Shown: piece after piece, positions 8,184 to 16,446 of the stretch
How the letters are laid out: every line of letters begins with the position of its first letter
How positions within the stretch are numbered: position 1 is the stretch's first letter
DNA from: Caballeronia sordidicola
GTDB taxonomy: Bacteria; Pseudomonadota; Gammaproteobacteria; Burkholderiales; Burkholderiaceae
DNA: 64,000 nucleotides
NCBI RefSeq assembly: GCF_000729995.1
Contig: NZ_JNFG01000200.1
Location: 62,001 to 126,000, forward strand
Direction of reading: 5' to 3'
Program-made: the position numbers and the translations under genes
The notes under the pieces: generated by a model
What the model was told of the DNA's origin: nothing
The model's input: the letters and a program-made list of their open reading frames with translations, nothing else
The model's database searches: none

Positions 8184-9566
8184 ATGCCACACGCTTTGAT
8201 TGTCGAAGACGATCCCAACAGCCTTTCCGGCCTGTCCGCCATCCTCGCGGCCGACGGTTTTTCCGTCGATACCGCGACCACGCTCGCCGAAGCGCGCTCT
8301 GCCTTGACGCGCTTCATCCCGGACGTCGTGCTGGTCGACCTGAACCTGCCCGACGGCAGCGGTCTCGACCTGCTCCACCACCTGCCGGCGCAACCTCCCG
8401 GTGGTGCGTTGCCTGTGATTGTGATGACGGGTAACGCGACGGTGGAGAGCGCTATCGAGGGCTTGCGGCAAGGGATCTGGGACTACCTGCTGAAGCCGGT
8501 CAACATTCCGCGCCTGCGCAGCTTGCTCGCCCGTATTCCGCGCCCTTATGAGTTGACGGAAGAAGTGCGGGCGTTACGCTCCACGCTGCGCCAACTCGGT
8601 CATTTCGGTGGATTGCTTGGGCGCAGCGGTGCGATCCAGCATGTCTACGATCTGATTGAACACACCGCGCCCACGGAAGCGGCTGTGTTGATCTGCGGCG
8701 AAAGCGGCACCGGCAAGAAGGTCGCCGCTCGCACGCTGCATGAGATGAGCCGGCGCCGCAAAGGCCCGTTCGTTTCGTTCGATTGCGCCGCGGCCAACGA
8801 AACCAGCAACCGCTCGATGGAAAGCCTGATGTTCGGCCACGAACGCGGCGCGTTTGCCGGCGCGGAGAACCGCGAACCCGGCTTGCTTGAGCAAGCGGGT
8901 GGCGGGACGTTGTTCCTCGACCAGATCGATGCGTTGCCGATCCCGCAACAGGAAGCGCTGCTGCGCGCGCTCGATTCGCAGACCTTCATGCGCGTGGGCG
9001 GCAGCAACAAGATCGTGACCGACTTCCGCCTGCTCGCTGCAACGCGGACGCCGGTGAAGGACGCCGTCGCCGACGGCAAATTGCGCGAGGATCTGTTCCT
9101 GCGCCTGAATGCGTCGTCAATCGCGTTGCCGCCCTTGCGTGACCGGGGCGACGACATTGCCTTGCTGGCCGAGCATTTCGTCGATGAACTGAATCGCGAG
9201 AACCACGTGAGCGGCATCACGAGCGGCGCGCCAAAACGCGTGAGCCCGGATTTCATTCGCGAATGCCTGGCGACCGAATGGCCCGGCAATGTGCGCGAAC
9301 TTCGTGAGCGGGTGCGCCGGGCGTATCACGCGTCCGGCGATATTATCGAAACCTTGCGCGCCGATGAGCAAGGCGGTGCGGGCGGCCGTGGACTCAACGG
9401 CAGCAGCGTGCAGGTGACGGTGGGCACGGCGCTCGCGGATGTTGAAGACATGCTGATTCGTGCAACGCTGGAGGCGGTGGGCGGCACGCGGCACCGCGCG
9501 GCGTCGCTGCTCGGGATCAGCCCGAAGACGCTGTACAACAAACTCCAGCGCATGAAGCTGGAGTGA
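8184..9566 (+). CDS. NtrC-type response regulator with altered sigma-54 activator motifs
   Basis: Domain order is that of an NtrC-like activator: receiver (residues 1-115, phosphoacceptor D52, T82, K104), AAA+ domain (Walker A GESGTGKK at 172-179), and a Fis-type helix-turn-helix at the end (RHRAASLLGISPKTLYNKL). Two hallmark positions differ. The sigma-54 contact loop GAFTGA reads GAFAGA (residues 222-227), and the Walker B motif, normally LFLDEI, reads LFLDQI, replacing the catalytic glutamate with glutamine at 247. It may therefore not work as a conventional ATP-driven sigma-54 activator. ATG 8184 is chosen; GTG 8175 is in frame. No sensor kinase gene lies beside it. Confidence 0.88.
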   Translation: MPHALIVEDDPNSLSGLSAILAADGFSVDTATTLAEARSALTRFIPDVVLVDLNLPDGSGLDLLHHLPAQPPGGALPVIVMTGNATVESAIEGLRQGIWDYLLKPVNIPRLRSLLARIPRPYELTEEVRALRSTLRQLGHFGGLLGRSGAIQHVYDLIEHTAPTEAAVLICGESGTGKKVAARTLHEMSRRRKGPFVSFDCAAANETSNRSMESLMFGHERGAFAGAENREPGLLEQAGGGTLFLDQIDALPIPQQEALLRALDSQTFMRVGGSNKIVTDFRLLAATRTPVKDAVADGKLREDLFLRLNASSIALPPLRDRGDDIALLAEHFVDELNRENHVSGITSGAPKRVSPDFIRECLATEWPGNVRELRERVRRAYHASGDIIETLRADEQGGAGGRGLNGSSVQVTVGTALADVEDMLIRATLEAVGGTRHRAASLLGISPKTLYNKLQRMKLE

Positions 9567-9584
9567 CTGGACTGTGCTTGAAAC

Positions 9585-9619
9585 AAGCCGCTCGTTCTTT
9601 TGAACCGGCGGCTTTTTTT
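9585..9619. terminator. Rho-independent terminator between the response regulator and nagZ
   Basis: AAGCCGC (9585-9591) pairs with GCGGCTT (9608-9614), with further pairing inside and T7 after it. It ends the regulator gene. Confidence 0.85.
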
Positions 9620-9670
9620 GCGCTTGCTCTTATCTGCACTCGACTGCGTTAGGCAGCACTGGGCAGCGCT

Positions 9671-10708
9671 TCAGCCCAGCGCGCTTTTCACCAGCGCCCG
9701 CGCCTGCTGATATTCCACCTGCGACATCAGCTTGCCCCAGTGCCGCGCGCCGCCGCGTGGCCGCATCCGCCGCAAACGGGTTTGCGATGCCTTCGTCTGC
9801 ACGAACGTGAGCCGATCCAGCACCTTCTCCGCTTCATCCGGCTGATTACAGATCAGCACCATGTCGCAGCCTGCGGTGAGCGCCGCCGTGGCCGCTTCGG
9901 TCAGCGTTCCACCTGCGCGGGCGGCTTCCATCGACAGGTCGTCGCTGAAAATCGCGCCGTTGAAGCCGAGCTTGCCGCGTAAGATGTCCTGCAGCCAGAC
10001 TCGCGAAAAGCCTGCCGGTTTCTCGTCGACCTGCGGGTAAATCACGTGCGCCGGAATCACCGACGCCAGGGACATGCCCAGCCAGTCGTACGGTTTGATA
10101 TCGGCGGAGAGGATGTCTTCGAGCGAACGGTCGTCCACAGGCATGGCCACATGCGAATCCGCCGATGCAAACCCATGCCCCGGAAAATGCTTGCCGCAGT
10201 TCGCCATGCCGGCGAGCGCGAGACCGTGGTTCAGACTTTTGGCGAGCATCGTCACCACGCGCGGGTCACCGTGCAACGCACGATCACCGATGACTTTCGA
10301 TTGTCCGTAATCAAGGTCGAGCACGGGCGTAAAACTCATGTCGACGCCGCACGCCCGCAGCTCTGCCGCGAGCACATAACCGAACGCGGTCGCGGTTTTC
10401 GTCGCCAGCAACACGTCGCGGTCCCACAGCTCGCCGAGCTTGCCCGGCGCGGGCAGGACGGTGAAGCCATCGGTACGGAAACGCTGCACGCGGCCGCCTT
10501 CATGATCGACGGCAATCAGGATGTCGTCACGAACCGCGCGAATCGCGTCGGTCAGCGCGACGAGTTGCGCGCGATCCTGGAAATGCCGTGCGAAGAGGAT
10601 GATGCCGCCGGTCATCGGATGGTCAATGCGACGAATGTCGGCGTCGGAGAGGGTCGCGCCGGCCACATCGAGCATGACCGGACCGGGAATGCGTTTTAAC
10701 GAGTTCAA
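9671..10708 (-). CDS. nagZ: Beta-N-acetylhexosaminidase of peptidoglycan recycling
   Basis: NagZ is a cytoplasmic GH3 hydrolase that removes N-acetylglucosamine from anhydro-muropeptides during cell-wall recycling. The sequence shows the family signature AVDHEGGRVQRF, the catalytic loop KHFPGHG with its histidine, and SDDLSM carrying the nucleophile aspartate. The protein is 345 residues, normal for the family. No ATG is available at the N-terminus, so a TTG at 10708, 16 bases after the acpS stop, is taken as start. It is the last gene of the long minus-strand run. Confidence 0.94.
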   Translation of the reverse strand: MNSLKRIPGPVMLDVAGATLSDADIRRIDHPMTGGIILFARHFQDRAQLVALTDAIRAVRDDILIAVDHEGGRVQRFRTDGFTVLPAPGKLGELWDRDVLLATKTATAFGYVLAAELRACGVDMSFTPVLDLDYGQSKVIGDRALHGDPRVVTMLAKSLNHGLALAGMANCGKHFPGHGFASADSHVAMPVDDRSLEDILSADIKPYDWLGMSLASVIPAHVIYPQVDEKPAGFSRVWLQDILRGKLGFNGAIFSDDLSMEAARAGGTLTEAATAALTAGCDMVLICNQPDEAEKVLDRLTFVQTKASQTRLRRMRPRGGARHWGKLMSQVEYQQARALVKSALG

Positions 10709-10724
10709 ATTGAGAGCGAAAAAG

Positions 10725-11192
10725 TCAGGGGGTTTTTGTTGCTGTGTTTGGTTCTGCGCTTACTTGCGGACTCACGCCCGGGTTTGCTTGCGGACTCACG
10801 CCCGTTTCCGCGATGACAAACGACACCGCGTAATCGCGTTCATCGGTGATCGTGACCTGGGCGGTGATACCGCGCACCGCCATCCAGTCGGCCAGTTCTC
10901 CCGACGCGACAATCTTCGGCTTGCCGCTCGGCTCGTTGAGCGTTTGCAGCGCGCGCCATGTCATCGGCCAGTGCATGCCAAGTCCGATCGCCTTGGAAAA
11001 CGCTTCTTTCGCGGAGAAACGCGTCGCGAGGAAGGCGAGACCGCGCACTTCGGAGCGTGCCTTACGTGCGTGGTAAACACGAAGCTCGTCCGCCCCGAGC
11101 ACCTTCTCGGCGAAGCGCCCTTTCGTGCGCTCCATGACGCCCGCCACACGGCTTACCTGAACGAGATCCGTACCTATTCCGTAGATCGCCAT
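10725..11192 (-). CDS. acpS: Holo-[acyl-carrier-protein] synthase
   Basis: AcpS transfers the 4'-phosphopantetheine arm from CoA to a serine of acyl carrier protein. The metal-binding aspartate is in GIGTDLVQVSR (D8) and the catalytic glutamate in RFSAKEAFSKAIG (about residue 61). The core ends near residue 130; a tail follows in which GVSPQ occurs twice because of an 18-bp direct repeat (10763-10780 and 10787-10804, period 24). The gene lies 28 bases downstream of pdxJ and 16 before nagZ, apparently in one operon. Confidence 0.95.
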   Translation of the reverse strand: MAIYGIGTDLVQVSRVAGVMERTKGRFAEKVLGADELRVYHARKARSEVRGLAFLATRFSAKEAFSKAIGLGMHWPMTWRALQTLNEPSGKPKIVASGELADWMAVRGITAQVTITDERDYAVSFVIAETGVSPQANPGVSPQVSAEPNTATKTP

Positions 11193-11220
11193 CGTTGGGC
11201 CTGAATTGGGTTGTTAGCGT

Positions 11221-11994
11221 TTATCGCGATGCCGTGGCAGAAAGGCGCGACGCCACCATGATCGCCTTCATCTCGCGCACCGCATTGTCCCAACCGGCGA
11301 AGATGGCGTGCGCAACGATCGCATGGCCAATATTCAATTCAACGATGCCTTCCAACGCCGCGATCGGCTGGACATTGGTGTAATGGAGACCGTGCCCGGC
11401 GTTCACTTTCAGCCCCAGGGAATTGCCGAAATCGACGCTGCGTGCCACGCGCTCGAACTCCTTCTGACGGGTGGCGTCGTCGTGGGCTTCGGCATAACAA
11501 CCGGTATGCAATTCGATCACCGGTGCACCGGCTTCATGGGCGGCGCGGATCTGCGTTTCATCTGCGTCGATAAACAACGACACCCGCGCGCCCGCCCGCG
11601 CCAATTGCTCGCACGCGGCTTTCACGGCCTGGAACTGTCCGGCGACATCAAGCCCGCCTTCGGTCGTCAGTTCCTGGCGCTTTTCGGGTACGAGACACAC
11701 GTCGTGCGGACGAACGCCGCAGGCGATATCCAGCATTTCCTGCGTCACCGCGCACTCGAGGTTCATCCGCGTCTTGAGCAGCGGACGCAACGTGTGAACG
11801 TCGGCATCGACAATATGCCGGCGATCTTCCCGCAGATGCAGCGTGATGGCGTCAGCGCCCGCTTCCTCGGCTTGCAGCGCGGCGCGGATCGGGTCGGGGT
11901 ACTGCGTGCCGCGCGCGTTGCGCAGCGTGGCGACGTGATCAATGTTGACGCCCAGATCGATCACGTTCGCGGGCGACGAGAGAAAGAAGCTCAT
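11221..11994 (-). CDS. pdxJ: Pyridoxine 5'-phosphate synthase
   Basis: PdxJ condenses 1-deoxyxylulose 5-phosphate with 3-amino-2-oxopropyl phosphate to make pyridoxine 5'-phosphate, the last ring-forming step of vitamin B6 synthesis. The 257-residue TIM-barrel protein has the family start NVIDLGVNIDHVATLRNARGT, then GADAITLHLREDRRHI and LNIGHAIVAHAIF near the end. The ATG at 11994 overlaps the recO stop as ATGA, which fixes the start and implies translational coupling. Confidence 0.97.
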   Translation of the reverse strand: MSFFLSSPANVIDLGVNIDHVATLRNARGTQYPDPIRAALQAEEAGADAITLHLREDRRHIVDADVHTLRPLLKTRMNLECAVTQEMLDIACGVRPHDVCLVPEKRQELTTEGGLDVAGQFQAVKAACEQLARAGARVSLFIDADETQIRAAHEAGAPVIELHTGCYAEAHDDATRQKEFERVARSVDFGNSLGLKVNAGHGLHYTNVQPIAALEGIVELNIGHAIVAHAIFAGWDNAVREMKAIMVASRLSATASR

Positions 11995-12905
11995 AGATTT
12001 TGCAGGTCGATCAGGATTTGACGGGTGGCGAGCGGCGTGCCGCCAAGATACACGTTCAGCAGAAAGCGCATCAGCGTCTTGCTTTGCGCGGCCGTCTGCG
12101 GGCGGCTGTATTCGTCCTTCTCCATGTCGAGAAGGGTTTGGCCGGCGATCACCGGCCATTGCGACGGTACATCATCCGATGCGTCGCGCACCCCGCGTTC
12201 GGGATCGAAGACGTATTTCTGATCGGCAAGAACCGGTTGGCGCGTGATGGTTTTATTCAACGCCATCGCGTAACCGGTTTCACGCAGCAGCACGCGCTCG
12301 AAGGAGCGCAGCGCATGCAAGGCGGGCTCGCCGTGCGCGAGACGCGACAACGTCAGCACGTAATGATTGAACAACACGGGATGCGCGTCTTCACGAGCGC
12401 AGAACTTGACGAGCAATTCGTTGACGTAGAAGCCGCACAGCAACGCATCGCCGGCGAGGGGCAACATGCCGCCGACCCACTCCGCCTGAGTCAAGGTGCG
12501 GACTTCACCCTTCCCCGTCCACGATAACCCCAGCGGCTGGAAAGTTTGCAGCACGCCGCGCAACGCGGAATGCGGGCGCTTGGCGCCCTTGGCGACCAGC
12601 GCGACGCGGCCATGATCGCGTGAAAACACGTCGAGCACGAGACTCGTCTCGCGGTACGGATAGCTGTGCAGCACGAACGACGGCTGCTCCGCGATACGAA
12701 AGTCCGAGCGCGGCGCGGCGCGCGGTGGCCTTGGGGCTTTGGGTTCTTTCGATTCTTTTGGTGCGGCCGAGTTCGCAGACGCCGACACCGTCCTGCGCTT
12801 TTTCGGCGCAGGTGCTGAAGGCTCGTCGGTGCTGAAGTTATCGTCGGCGAGCGGATCGGATTCTGCGTTGGAGGACTGGGTCATCCACGCGTCATTCGTA
12901 CCCAT
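11991..12905 (-). CDS. recO: DNA repair protein RecO
   Basis: RecO works with RecR (and RecF) to load RecA onto SSB-coated gaps. After a poorly conserved, charged N-terminus (about residues 1-70, with PAPKKRRT and KEPKAPRPPRAAPR) the OB-fold starts at EQPSFVLHSYPYRETSLVLDVFSRDHGRVALVAKGAKRP, a typical RecO segment. The long N-terminal extension makes it 304 residues, longer than the usual 240. ATG 12905 overlaps the end of era by 14 bases; ATG 12884, seven codons later, is an equally possible start. Confidence 0.93.
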   Translation of the reverse strand: MGTNDAWMTQSSNAESDPLADDNFSTDEPSAPAPKKRRTVSASANSAAPKESKEPKAPRPPRAAPRSDFRIAEQPSFVLHSYPYRETSLVLDVFSRDHGRVALVAKGAKRPHSALRGVLQTFQPLGLSWTGKGEVRTLTQAEWVGGMLPLAGDALLCGFYVNELLVKFCAREDAHPVLFNHYVLTLSRLAHGEPALHALRSFERVLLRETGYAMALNKTITRQPVLADQKYVFDPERGVRDASDDVPSQWPVIAGQTLLDMEKDEYSRPQTAAQSKTLMRFLLNVYLGGTPLATRQILIDLQNL

Positions 12906-13791
12906 AGGCGCGCAGTCCCGCTTCGTTGTCCGCCCAGCCGCTCTTCACCTTGATGAAGGTCTCGAGATACACGGGGCCATCGAAGAGTTTTTCCATGTCG
13001 AGGCGCGCTTCGGTGCTGATCTGCTTCAGCTTCGCACCCTTCTGGCCGATGATCATCGCCTTGTGGGTGTCGCGCTCCACCAGAATGGTCGCGAAAATGC
13101 GGCGCAGGCGGCCTTCCGTTTCCCATTTATCGATAAGCACCGTGCTCGTGTACGGCAGTTCGTCGCCGGTCCAGCGGAACACTTTCTCGCGCAGGATCTC
13201 GGCCGCGAGAAAACGCTCGCTGCGATCGGTGAGGTCGTCTTCACCGTAGATAGGCGAGCCTTCCGGCAAATAGGGCTTCACGACTGTCATCAGACGCGTG
13301 ATGTCGTCGGGATGCTTCGCGGTCATCGGCACGATTTCCTTGAAGTCGTGCAGCGCGCTCATCTTCTGCATGAACGGAAACAAGGTCTCTTTGTCGTTGA
13401 CGTGGTCCAGCTTGTTCGCGATCAACAGGCACGGCGTGTCGTTCGGAATCAGGTCGAGCACCTTCTGGTCATCGGGGCCGAAACGACCGGCTTCGATCAC
13501 GAACAGGATGGCATCGACGGAGGTTAGCGTCGACGTGACCGCGCGGTTCAGCGAACGGTTCAGCGCGCCGCTGTGCTTGGTCTGAAAACCCGGGGTATCG
13601 ACGAAAATGTACTGCGCGTCATCCAGCGTGTGAATGCCAGTGATGCGGTGGCGCGTGGTCTGCGCCTTGCGCGACGTGATGCTGACTTTCTGCCCGACGA
13701 GCGCGTTCATCAAGGTCGATTTGCCGACGTTCGGCCGACCGACGATCGCGACCATGCCGCAGCGGAAACCAGAGGGGGTGGGAGCGTTCAT
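12892..13791 (-). CDS. era: GTPase Era
   Basis: Era binds the 3' end of 16S rRNA and checks maturation of the small ribosomal subunit. The 299-residue protein has the complete G motifs: GRPNVGKS (G1), DTPG (G3), NKLD (G4), followed by a KH RNA-binding domain containing IIGQKGAKLKQI. Length is normal. It sits between rnc and recO in the order found in many proteobacteria. Confidence 0.98.
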   Translation of the reverse strand: MNAPTPSGFRCGMVAIVGRPNVGKSTLMNALVGQKVSITSRKAQTTRHRITGIHTLDDAQYIFVDTPGFQTKHSGALNRSLNRAVTSTLTSVDAILFVIEAGRFGPDDQKVLDLIPNDTPCLLIANKLDHVNDKETLFPFMQKMSALHDFKEIVPMTAKHPDDITRLMTVVKPYLPEGSPIYGEDDLTDRSERFLAAEILREKVFRWTGDELPYTSTVLIDKWETEGRLRRIFATILVERDTHKAMIIGQKGAKLKQISTEARLDMEKLFDGPVYLETFIKVKSGWADNEAGLRAYGYE

Positions 13792-13897
13792 AGTGTGTTC
13801 GGCTGCGGATTCGGTGAATTCGTGGGGACGCGTGGCGTCGGGATTAGGAGGGTGTTCGGTAGCGTGCGAGCTTTAGCGGCGTGCTTCAGGGCTCACG

Positions 13898-15295
13898 TCA
13901 ATGGCCGGTGTCAGCGGCGCGTACGGCGGTTTCATCGACGCTTTCTTCCAGGTGCGCTTCGACCTTTGCTTCAACGCTCTCTGCACCCTTCGAGGCCGTT
14001 GCAGAATGCGCGGCGGCGCTCACGTCTTCACGCTGGCGCGCGGGGGACGCGGGCTTCTCGACCGCGGACGCTTCGGCATTTTTCGCTGCGGGTTTATCGG
14101 CCGGCTTGTCAGCCTGTTTGTCGACTTGCTTGTCAGCCTGTTTCGCGACCGCCTTTTCACCTGCACTATCTGCCTTCGCGGCGCTTTTTTCCACCGGGTT
14201 ATGCACAGCGTTATCCACCGCGGCTTCGACGTGCCCAACCGATGGCTTGTCCACGCCCTCGCTTCCGGCCGCCGGCACCTCGGCCGCTGCTTTCTCGGCC
14301 TTTTCAGCCTTCTCCGTCCGATGAATCGTCGCTCGCTCGGTTTTCTCCGCTGCGGCGAATGAACCCGCCGACGGTTCCACATGCGACGCGCGAATCACGG
14401 CGAACGGCGCAGTCGCCGGACGCTCGGGATCGTTATGCGTATTGCTGCCATGGCCGGCGCTACCGCTATTACTGCTGGCGCTGCTGGCACGTGCGCGTTC
14501 GCGACGATCCGGTGCGCGAAGGTCGAGCGCCGCCTGCACGCCCGTCACGCCCGGGACGACTTCCAGTTCGGCCTGCTTAGCTGCGCGCGAACCCTTGCGC
14601 TTCGGCTTCGCCGTCATCGTCGGCGCGGCGGAAGCCAGCTCATCGAGCGCCTTCTTTGCCGCAGCCTGTTCCGCCGCTCGCCGACTCGCACCGGAGCCCG
14701 TCACCTTCACATCGAGCTTCGGCACCGTGCATTCGACTTCGAACTGCTGGTTATGCGCCGCGCCGTGCGTGGCCACGACCGTATAGGTCGGCAATGCAAT
14801 CTTGTGGCCCTGCAGATATTCCTGCAGCAGCGTCTTCGCGTCTTTACCGATCGTGCGTGGATCGATGTGGTCGAGGATTGGCGTGTAGAGCCTCTTGATG
14901 ACCTGATGCGCGGCGTCAAAACCACCGTCCAGAAAGACCGCGCCTAAGATGGCTTCGAGCGTGTCGGCCAATATGGACGGGCGCCGGAAACCGCCGCTGC
15001 GCAATTCGCCTTCGCCCAGCCGCAACGCCTCCGACACATTCAACGCTTGTGCAATCTCATAAAGCGACTGCTGCTTGACGAGATTTGCCCGGACGCGAGA
15101 TAGGTCGCCTTCGTCGAGTTTTGCGAATCGTTGGAACAAAAGCGCAGCCACCACGCAATTTAGAACGGAATCTCCGAGAAATTCGAGTCGTTCATTGTGC
15201 GTGGCACTGTGACTGCGGTGGGTCATCGCCTGGCGCAGTAATTCCGCATTGCGAAATTCGTACTGGAGCCGGCTTTCCAACGGGGTTGAGGGCAT
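13898..15295 (-). CDS. rnc: Ribonuclease III with a long low-complexity C-terminal tail
   Basis: RNase III cuts double-stranded RNA in rRNA precursors and structured mRNAs. The nuclease domain (residues 1-150) has the signature NERLEFLGDSVL and DTLEAILGAVFLDGG; the double-stranded RNA-binding domain covers about 155-225 and ends SRRAAEQAAAKKALDELA. After this a roughly 240-residue tail follows, rich in alanine, lysine and glutamate, with short repeats such as KQADKQVDKQADKPADKPA and EKAEKAEKAA. The enzyme proper is about 225 residues, so the tail doubles its length. The tail is in frame and without stops, so it is probably translated. Confidence 0.95.
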   Translation of the reverse strand: MPSTPLESRLQYEFRNAELLRQAMTHRSHSATHNERLEFLGDSVLNCVVAALLFQRFAKLDEGDLSRVRANLVKQQSLYEIAQALNVSEALRLGEGELRSGGFRRPSILADTLEAILGAVFLDGGFDAAHQVIKRLYTPILDHIDPRTIGKDAKTLLQEYLQGHKIALPTYTVVATHGAAHNQQFEVECTVPKLDVKVTGSGASRRAAEQAAAKKALDELASAAPTMTAKPKRKGSRAAKQAELEVVPGVTGVQAALDLRAPDRRERARASSASSNSGSAGHGSNTHNDPERPATAPFAVIRASHVEPSAGSFAAAEKTERATIHRTEKAEKAEKAAAEVPAAGSEGVDKPSVGHVEAAVDNAVHNPVEKSAAKADSAGEKAVAKQADKQVDKQADKPADKPAAKNAEASAVEKPASPARQREDVSAAAHSATASKGAESVEAKVEAHLEESVDETAVRAADTGH

Positions 15296-15421
15296 GGGCA
15301 GAGTATAACGCGGGCGCCGGGAGGGGCGAATCCGGCTGAAAGGCCGGAAAACCGCAAGGAAAATGACACCGCAAGCACACGTTAGCCGCGATTCTTCGTG
15401 CTGTTTCTAGGCGGCTCAAAC

Positions 15422-15445
15422 GTGACTTGCAATGTGACTTGCAAT
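15422..15445. repeat. Exact 12-bp tandem duplication
   Basis: GTGACTTGCAAT occurs twice in direct succession (15422-15433 and 15434-15445) in the lepB-rnc gap, just beyond the hairpin at 15451-15474. Confidence 0.8.
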
Positions 15446-15450
15446 AACAA

Positions 15451-15474
15451 CTACGCCGCGATGACGCGGCGTAG
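15451..15474 (-). other. Perfect hairpin between lepB and rnc
   Basis: CTACGCCGCG and CGCGGCGTAG form a 10-bp stem around the tetraloop ATGA. There is no clear T-run after it on the minus strand, so it may be an RNA-processing or stability element in the lepB-rnc transcript and not a terminator. RNase III, encoded next, would be a candidate nuclease. Confidence 0.6.
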
Positions 15475-15531
15475 TGATCAAACGAAATTACTGCTGGTGC
15501 GGCCGAACAAAGCCGCGATCAAAACCGCGCT

Positions 15532-16425
15532 TCAATGGAACACACCGATGCGCTTCAAACTGCTGAAGTTCATCCAGATAAAGAATGCGCGGCCGACGAT
15601 ATTCGCATCAGGCACAAAACCCCAATAACGGCTGTCTGCGCTGTTATCGCGATTGTCACCCATCATGAAATAGTTGCCCGGCGGCACTTTGCAAATGACG
15701 CCTTGAGCGTTGTAGTTGCAGTTATCGCGGAACGGGTAATCGTCGGCGCCGATAACGAACGGCGGCACTTGCGCGTTATTCAGGATCGCGTTCTTGCGGC
15801 CATCGAGATCTTCTTCGAACTGCTTCGCATAACCAATGCGTTCATCGTCGAAGAAATCCGGCAACGCTGTTTCCGGAACCGGCTTGCCATTGATGGTCAG
15901 CTTCTTGTCCTGATACGCGACGGTGTCGCCGGGAAGGCCGATCACGCGCTTGATGTAATCCACCGACTCGTCTTTCGGATAACGGAACACGACTACGTCA
16001 CCGCGCTTGAGCGGCGTGCCACTGGTCAGCTTGGTATTGCTGATCGGCAGACGCAGGCCGTATTCGAATTTATTGACGAGGATGAAATCGCCCACCAGGA
16101 GCGTTGGCACCATGGATCCCGACGGAATCTTGAACGGTTCGACTACGAACGAGCGCACCACGAACACCACCAGGATCACCGGAAAGAAGCTCGCGGAATA
16201 TTCCAGGTACCACGGCTGGCGGAGCTTTTCATCGCGCAGGCGAGCGCGCGTTTGCGGCGCATTTTCGTCGGCGAAACGAGCCTCGACGCGAGCCTGCTGC
16301 TGATCAAATTCCGCTACCGCCGCATCGGCTGCCCGGCGCCGTTTCGGCTCGAACACCAGTTTGTCGAACACCCACGCAATCCCCGTCACAATGACGAGCA
16401 CCAAAAGAATCAACGCAAAATTCAT
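15532..16425 (-). CDS. lepB: Signal peptidase I
   Basis: LepB removes signal peptides from exported proteins at the outer face of the inner membrane. An N-terminal membrane segment (residues 1-20) is followed by a charged linker and a second hydrophobic segment (FFPVILVVFVVRSFVVEPF). The catalytic serine lies in IPSGSMVPTLLVGDFILVNKF and the catalytic lysine in DYIKRVIGLPGD; the box MGDNRDNSADSRYWG is also present. ATG 16425 is chosen over the TTG just before it. It is 21 bases downstream of lepA, the usual lepA-lepB operon. Confidence 0.97.
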   Translation of the reverse strand: MNFALILLVLVIVTGIAWVFDKLVFEPKRRRAADAAVAEFDQQQARVEARFADENAPQTRARLRDEKLRQPWYLEYSASFFPVILVVFVVRSFVVEPFKIPSGSMVPTLLVGDFILVNKFEYGLRLPISNTKLTSGTPLKRGDVVVFRYPKDESVDYIKRVIGLPGDTVAYQDKKLTINGKPVPETALPDFFDDERIGYAKQFEEDLDGRKNAILNNAQVPPFVIGADDYPFRDNCNYNAQGVICKVPPGNYFMMGDNRDNSADSRYWGFVPDANIVGRAFFIWMNFSSLKRIGVFH

Positions 16426-16446
16426 CAATCGTTTCCGGTTGTTTTA

